Below, one piece after another: positions 58,502 to 64,000 of a stretch of 64,000 nucleotides of DNA (positions within the stretch are counted from its first letter, which is position 1; every line of letters starts with the position of its first letter). The stretch comes from Corinectria fuckeliana (taxonomy: Eukaryota > Ascomycota > Sordariomycetes > Hypocreales > Nectriaceae). Below the pieces are notes generated by a model. The model did not search any database. It was not told the DNA's origin and was given only the letters and a program-made list of their open reading frames with translations. The stretch lies in NCBI GenBank assembly GCA_019137255.1, contig WPDH01000223.1, positions 1-64,000 of the forward strand, given 5' to 3'. Both the position numbers and the translations under genes were made by a program.

Positions 58502-61500
58502 TACTCTTAGGATATTTTAGGCTTATAGTAAATATACTATATTAATACTATCTTATTTATAATTAAAAATATTTAAAACTTAACTTTAATATTATTAAGT
58601 TTAGCTAGTATAGTAAATAAACCTATTATAATATTACACAAATTAAGCAGATAACTATAAAAACCTAGTAAGAATAAGTATTATATAAACTTAGCCTTTA
58701 TAGTAATTAGAAACTAATAGATACTCTTAATAAAAACTCTTCTTATTTATTTTTTAGTAGGCTATTACTAAAATTTATCTGTTTTATAAGTATAATTACC
58801 TCTACTTTTAATATTATATAAAGTCGCCTAATTAATACTACTTATTCTAAGTATTAAGAACTTATAAGATAGCTTTTTATTTTAATTTTTAAGAAGCTAA
58901 GTATTCTTACTACTATAGCTTATAAAGAGGTGAATAAAGTCTTTTATACTTTTTTATTCTTACTAAGATAAAAGTAATTATAGTCTTTTAGCTGTTATCT
59001 TAAATCCTAGTAAATACAGGAATTTATATATAGTACTATTATCCTCCTAATTATACTCTAAGTCTAGCTAAAAGCTAAATATATTAAGAAAGAATTTTAT
59101 AGCCTCTTAAAAGCACTTACTAAAGACTTCTTCTCTCTTAATACCTTTTCTTATAATACTAGAAACTTCTAGGCTGTAAAATAGCTGTTAGTAGCCTATT
59201 AGGTTTTTACTAAATCTACTCTTACTATATATAGCCCTTTTATATACTTAAATATTACTAGCTTTTAGTTAGATATTATAGCTAGATGTAAAGTGTTTTA
59301 ATTTCTTATATATATATATATAACTTTAGGTTAACTAAAAAATAATAGTATATTAATTAGCTCTTAAAATATTCTTAATATATTTTATAGTATTTATACT
59401 TATTTTAGGCCCTAGTACTAGTATACCTTAGTAAGATAGATAAAACCTAATAATTATTATCTACTATTCTAAACTTTAGAGCTTTATAGCTAGCTCCTCT
59501 GCTATTAGTATTTAGCAAGTTTATAGATTATTAATCTATTATTACTAAGATACTTTATAATACTTAAGTATAAGAATAAAAATAAGATAAGATTACTAGC
59601 TTAAGAGTAAAAGAAGAACTCCTAAATATTTATATAAAGTTATACTACTTAGAAGTCGCTAAGAAATATAGTAGATATAATATAGTTTTTATATTTCTTA
59701 GTAAAAATAAATATAAGTAAGTTACTAAATATACTATTTTAAACTCTAGCTAATAAAAAGAACTAAAAAATATAAAGCTAATATTAGTATAATAAATTTT
59801 TATAATCTTATAGTAATACTTATTAACTATAAGAATATCTACCTTATAATTTCGCTTTTACTTAATAAGTGTTTTAAAAATATATACTCTAATATTTATA
59901 AGATCTTTTAACACTTTTAAGAAACTTACTCTAAACTTATAAGATTACTTAATTATTAATTTAGAGATAAACTAGAGTTTAAAAACTTATTATAGTTAGC
60001 TATTACTACTAACAGTTTATATAAGAAGCTTTTTACCCTCTATTAAGTCTTTTATTTAAAGTTAAAAATAATAACTAAAATAAATTTTAAAAAGATATAA
60101 AATACTAAATCTCTTAATCCTAACCACCTATTTATATAGATACTAAAAGAAGCTTATTAGATAGATTATAAAGTTAAAATACTTACTTACCTAGGTAAGA
60201 AAAATATCTAGTAGGTCTAAAAATTATTATTTATAACTTAGTATATAAAAGTAAATACCTCTTATTAGGCATTCTTATAATAAATATTATTTATAATATA
60301 ATCTTAAGCTAATCTTATTTATAAACTTTAGGTATAAAAGTACTTACTTATACTTTACTATTAGTAACTTTATAAAAGTTAAGATATAATATATATATCT
60401 TATTAGCTTATTTATTTATTCTTATATAATAATAAAGTATATTTTTATATAGGTTAAGTTTATATCTTTAATAAATTTAAAAGATAGTAATATAAAAGAA
60501 TTAGTCTTAAAAGTTCTAATTTATAAGCTAAATAGTAAACAGGTAATTATAAGCTTACTAAGTATTACCCTAAAGAGTGTGTAAATAGTATTATAATATA
60601 GTAATATATTTTTATTTATCTTATATAAGATTTATTTTATATAGTATATATAAAGTAAAGATTTTATAGCTTTATTTAATCTAATTAAACTTATACTATT
60701 TATATTATATATCCTAAGTATTTAATAAATCCTTCTAATCTTATTATATTCTTCTACTCTTAGAAACTCTTAGTATTTTACACCTCTAGCCTATACTAAT
60801 AAAAATATCCTAGCTTATACTATAATAATTAAGAATATTTTATATTCTTAGTTTACCTAATACTCTCTATATATTTACTCTTAGTGCTTTATAATCTTAT
60901 ACTAAGGCTATATTAGATACTATAAGGCTAGTTAGTAAGTAGTACTAAGCAGAAAGTATATACCTATTACTAGCTAGTACTTAACTAAAATAAAAAGCTT
61001 AAGCTTAAAATCTTATTACTATATTAACTCTTTATTTTCTCCTTCTTTTATATTTCTAGTTATTATTAATACTATTTTTAACTATCTTACTATATATTAT
61101 ATTTATTCTTATAATTACTAGAGTTATCTAGTCTACTATTATAAATCTCTATTAAATTATAGCTATTATTATTAAGCTTTCTAAAGTGTTTTTTATATAA
61201 GTATTACTATACTACTAAGTCTTAATCCCTTCTGTCTTAAGGTGTTACTTATTACTAATCACTTATATTACTAGGTATCTTTAAGTCCTTTTAGTATATC
61301 TTACTTTTAATTATTTCTAATACTCTAATATTCTTTTAACCTTCTTATAGTAAGTTCTAAAGTATCTTTTATATTATTAGTATTTTTATCTCTTATTTCT
61401 TATACTATATTTTTATTTTTCTCTAATTAGTAATAATTTTTTATTTTTCTATCTTTTAAGCTGTTTTTAAGTTAGCTAGTATTTTATTTACTTAGTAATA

Positions 61501-63745
61501 CTTATCTTTTTTAGCTTTATACTTTTAGTTTATATTACTAAATAAAACTTAGGATTTTATTTAAGTAGTTATACTATTCTAAACTTATAAGAATTACTTA
61601 ACTATTCTTAAGAAGTACTAAGTGATTTCTTTAAGCGTAAAATATATCTCTTATACTATTAATATTATTAAAAAAGACTTATAATATAATATAAGTTAAG
61701 TACTAAGATAAGTTTTTCCTCTCTTAACTTTATCTTCTTCTTATAGTATTTTACTATATTAATCTAGATAGGTTAAGATAGTTATTAGCTTAAAATAACT
61801 ATAAAACTATAAGAGTACTACTATAACTAAATCTAGATTCTAACCTAGGTTAATATTAAGATTAGTTTAAGATTTTTTCCCTTTTTTTATAGTTTATAAG
61901 TATTATATTTACTATACTTAGTAAAAAGGTATTTATTTATAAATAATTTAGTATTACTCCTTTTATAATAGATAGTATTTTACTTCTCTTAAGAATATAT
62001 TATTTTATATTTTAGCTTTATAGTATAAACTATTCTAATATAATTAGTTAGTATAATATTATAGCTAATATCTTATAAGTATTTATAAACTTACTAATAA
62101 CTATTACTATAAGAACTATAAGTATTATTAAGATTAGCTTATAAGTTTTACTCTCTTTTTATTTTTTATTTTAAAAGGTCTACTAAAATCTTAGTAGTAT
62201 TAAAACTTAAATCTTAGCTATAAAAAGTATAAGAACTTTAACTATTATTTTAATACTAATATATATAGTAAGTATATCTTTAAAACTTAGATATCTTATC
62301 TACTAACTAAGCTTAAGCATCTTAGTAAATATTACTTACTTTATAAGTAAAAGTTTATCTTATTAAAGCTTATTACTAAAAGTATAAGAATTTAATATTA
62401 AGATAAGTATCTTAAAATACTATACTAATACTAAAGCTAATATTATCTAGCTTACTTTTATAAGCTTACTATCTTAGTAGCTTATAAGTATTAAGTTTTA
62501 TAAGAGATATCTTAAGTAATACTTACTAAACTAATAGACTACTTATATTAATATAGCTAATCTTTTAAGATATAATCTAAGTAGTATATCTTAATATTAA
62601 TAATAAGAGTTATAATAAGATAAGAGTTTAGCTTTTTATACTTTTAAGTATAAAAAATTATTATAAGAAGTTTTAACTTTTCTTTCTGCTTATATTAAGT
62701 TATAAGCTTAGCTTTATAATATCCCTAATTAAAAAACCTTTATTTCTCTCTAATAATAACTAACTAAATAAATAAAAAAAGGTAAATATATTTTCTAGCT
62801 AAAGCTAAGTTAATTAATTTAGAGTTTATTATATTATACTCTACTAAGAGAATTCTAAAGCTTAGTAAGTTATACTAATTTAATTTCTTATACTAATATA
62901 CTATATATTATATTTTAAGAGAAATAAATTTAATTTTAAGTATTACTAGCTTTTACTTTATTAAGATATTATAATTTTAAGCTAGTATAAGTAAGTTAGT
63001 ATTTATATTTTATATAATACTAAACTTTAGTATTATAATAACTAGTATAAGCTTTACTAAAGTAATAAGTATAAGATAAGATAAGTATATTCTTCTAGTA
63101 TATCTAAAATTTTTAATATACTAGTAAGACTAATTAAGATTTTTAGTCTAAATAATAAATAATATTATAATACTTAGTAGAAACTTAGTTTTTAGTATAT
63201 TAAGAAATTCTCTTAGTATACTAGTAATACTACTAGCTTAAGTTACTATATAATTAGTAATATTAGGTATAAGATAAAAGAAGACTTAAAAGAAATAATA
63301 AGATTATAAAGTAATATATACTACTAGTATTTTATAACTATTAGGTATTATAAAATTAATATTACTATTAAGTACTAAAGTTAAAATAAAATTATTTATA
63401 ATATATTTATAATAGTATAAATTAAATTAAAAGCTAACTAATAATAATATAAGATATTATATAAAAGCCTAAATAAGTAATTATTATTAAAAATAAATTA
63501 TAAACTTATAGTATATACTAAGTGAAATAATACCTAGCTATAAAGATGATTTTTATACTAATAGGCTATAACTATAAAACATACTATTAGGCTTAATATA
63601 AGATTTATAACTAATACTATAAGCTTTATAATATATACTTAAATATCTTATACTATATTTATAATAATATACTAAAATAGCCTAATAGGCTACTTATAAA
63701 ATATATAGTATATACTAGATATACTATTTTATTCTCACATATTTT
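58502..63745. repeat. Right part of the AT block, unidentified repeat relics
   Basis: 5.2 kb with the same extreme AT content and CA/TG depletion as the left part. No element or gene is identifiable. Confidence 0.55.
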
Positions 63746-64000
63746 ATAACCTATATCTAAGCCATATTACGCTCAACACTATATCAACGCTAGATAGTAT
63801 ACCCCACCCCCTGTGGAGACCATATTAAAACCCCCCCCCCCCCAGGTAGGTATATAGTAGATAAGTACGTACATATGTAGTAGTAAGTATGCATCTTGGA
63901 TGGACTAGTCAGTCCCTCTGACCCTCAACTCTGCACTCAGCTCAGTGCGCCCGTCACAGTCAGCACCATGCCCACCTCAGCCGGGCTCTCTGATTAATTG
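63746..64000. other. Return to GC-balanced DNA
   Basis: AT-rich sequence ends near 63745. A 13-base C-run (63831-63843) followed by AGGTAGGTA marks the edge, mirroring the left edge of the block in inverted orientation. No gene is visible in the last 250 bases. Confidence 0.5.

Larger units (their letters stand above)
41471..63745. repeat. 22-kb AT-rich, RIP-degraded repeat block
   Basis: This is very AT-rich DNA with stop codons in all frames and no usable gene. In the outer parts (41.48-49.1 kb and 58.5-63.7 kb) CA and TG dinucleotides are almost absent while TA is everywhere, and remaining C and G sit mainly in CT/CC and AG/GG. This is the footprint expected from repeat-induced point mutation (CpA to TpA on both strands). 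The block contains a nested LTR retrotransposon (49107-58501). Other elements are probably present but too degraded to name. Such blocks are the AT isochores of RIP-active fungal genomes and are usually heterochromatic. Confidence 0.88.

Noticed and set aside
41471..63745. Centromere
   Set aside because: AT-rich RIP-degraded DNA is compatible, but fungal regional centromeres of this type are usually much longer than 22 kb. Nothing else points to one.
41471..63745. CRISPR-like or satellite arrays in the AT block
   Set aside because: Apparent repetition is due to low complexity (TA-rich words). No regular unit with constant spacing was found apart from the LTR pair.

Overview
The window comes from a filamentous ascomycete, most likely a Sordariomycete. 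The genes have short GT-AG introns of 50-125 nt with CTGAC/CTAAC-type branch sites. They encode typical Pezizomycotina proteins: a CFEM-like membrane protein, a DYRK/Pom1 kinase, a Pex24-family peroxin, GGPP synthase, the septation-network protein Cdc14 and indoleamine dioxygenase. The long AT-rich blocks carry the mutational signature of repeat-induced point mutation (RIP). I see no bacterial-type operons, rRNA or convincing tRNA genes.

Layout. Positions 1-180 are the tail of one AT-rich block. A gene-bearing, roughly GC-balanced island runs to about 41.47 kb. In order it holds: a CFEM-like single-pass membrane protein with a very long disordered cytoplasmic tail (+, 1515-4558); a very long MFS-transporter reading frame (-, 9471-4834) that is intact except for two in-frame TAG codons; an unrecognised gene fragment (-, 10275-9805); a 77-residue Cys-rich protein (-, 13406-13173); about 6.6 kb without a recognisable gene; a Pom1-like DYRK kinase (-, 24443-20024); a DysF-domain peroxin (+, 26856-28401); GGPP synthase (-, 30164-28950); Cdc14/SIN (+, 32518-33497); a secreted Cys-rich single-pass membrane protein (-, 35110-33780); indoleamine 2,3-dioxygenase (-, 37821-36292); and a Ser/Thr-rich secreted protein (-, 40329-39013).

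From about 41.47 to 63.74 kb lies a 22-kb AT-rich block without usable reading frames. In its outer parts CpA and TpG are almost absent, as expected after heavy RIP. Inside it sits a complete but degraded Ty3/Gypsy LTR retrotransposon (49107-58501). It has two 384-bp LTRs, a 5-bp target duplication, and reverse-transcriptase and integrase relics on the + strand. Normal base composition resumes in the last 250 bases.

The genes do not form a pathway or biosynthetic cluster. Most are housekeeping or cell-surface genes: polarity and septation (Pom1, Cdc14), peroxisome membrane, isoprenoid supply, tryptophan/NAD metabolism and wall or surface proteins. The most interesting signal is the MFS gene. 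Its two TAG codons are either RIP-type nonsense mutations or candidates for the sexual-stage A-to-I mRNA editing (UAG to UGG) known in Sordariomycetes.
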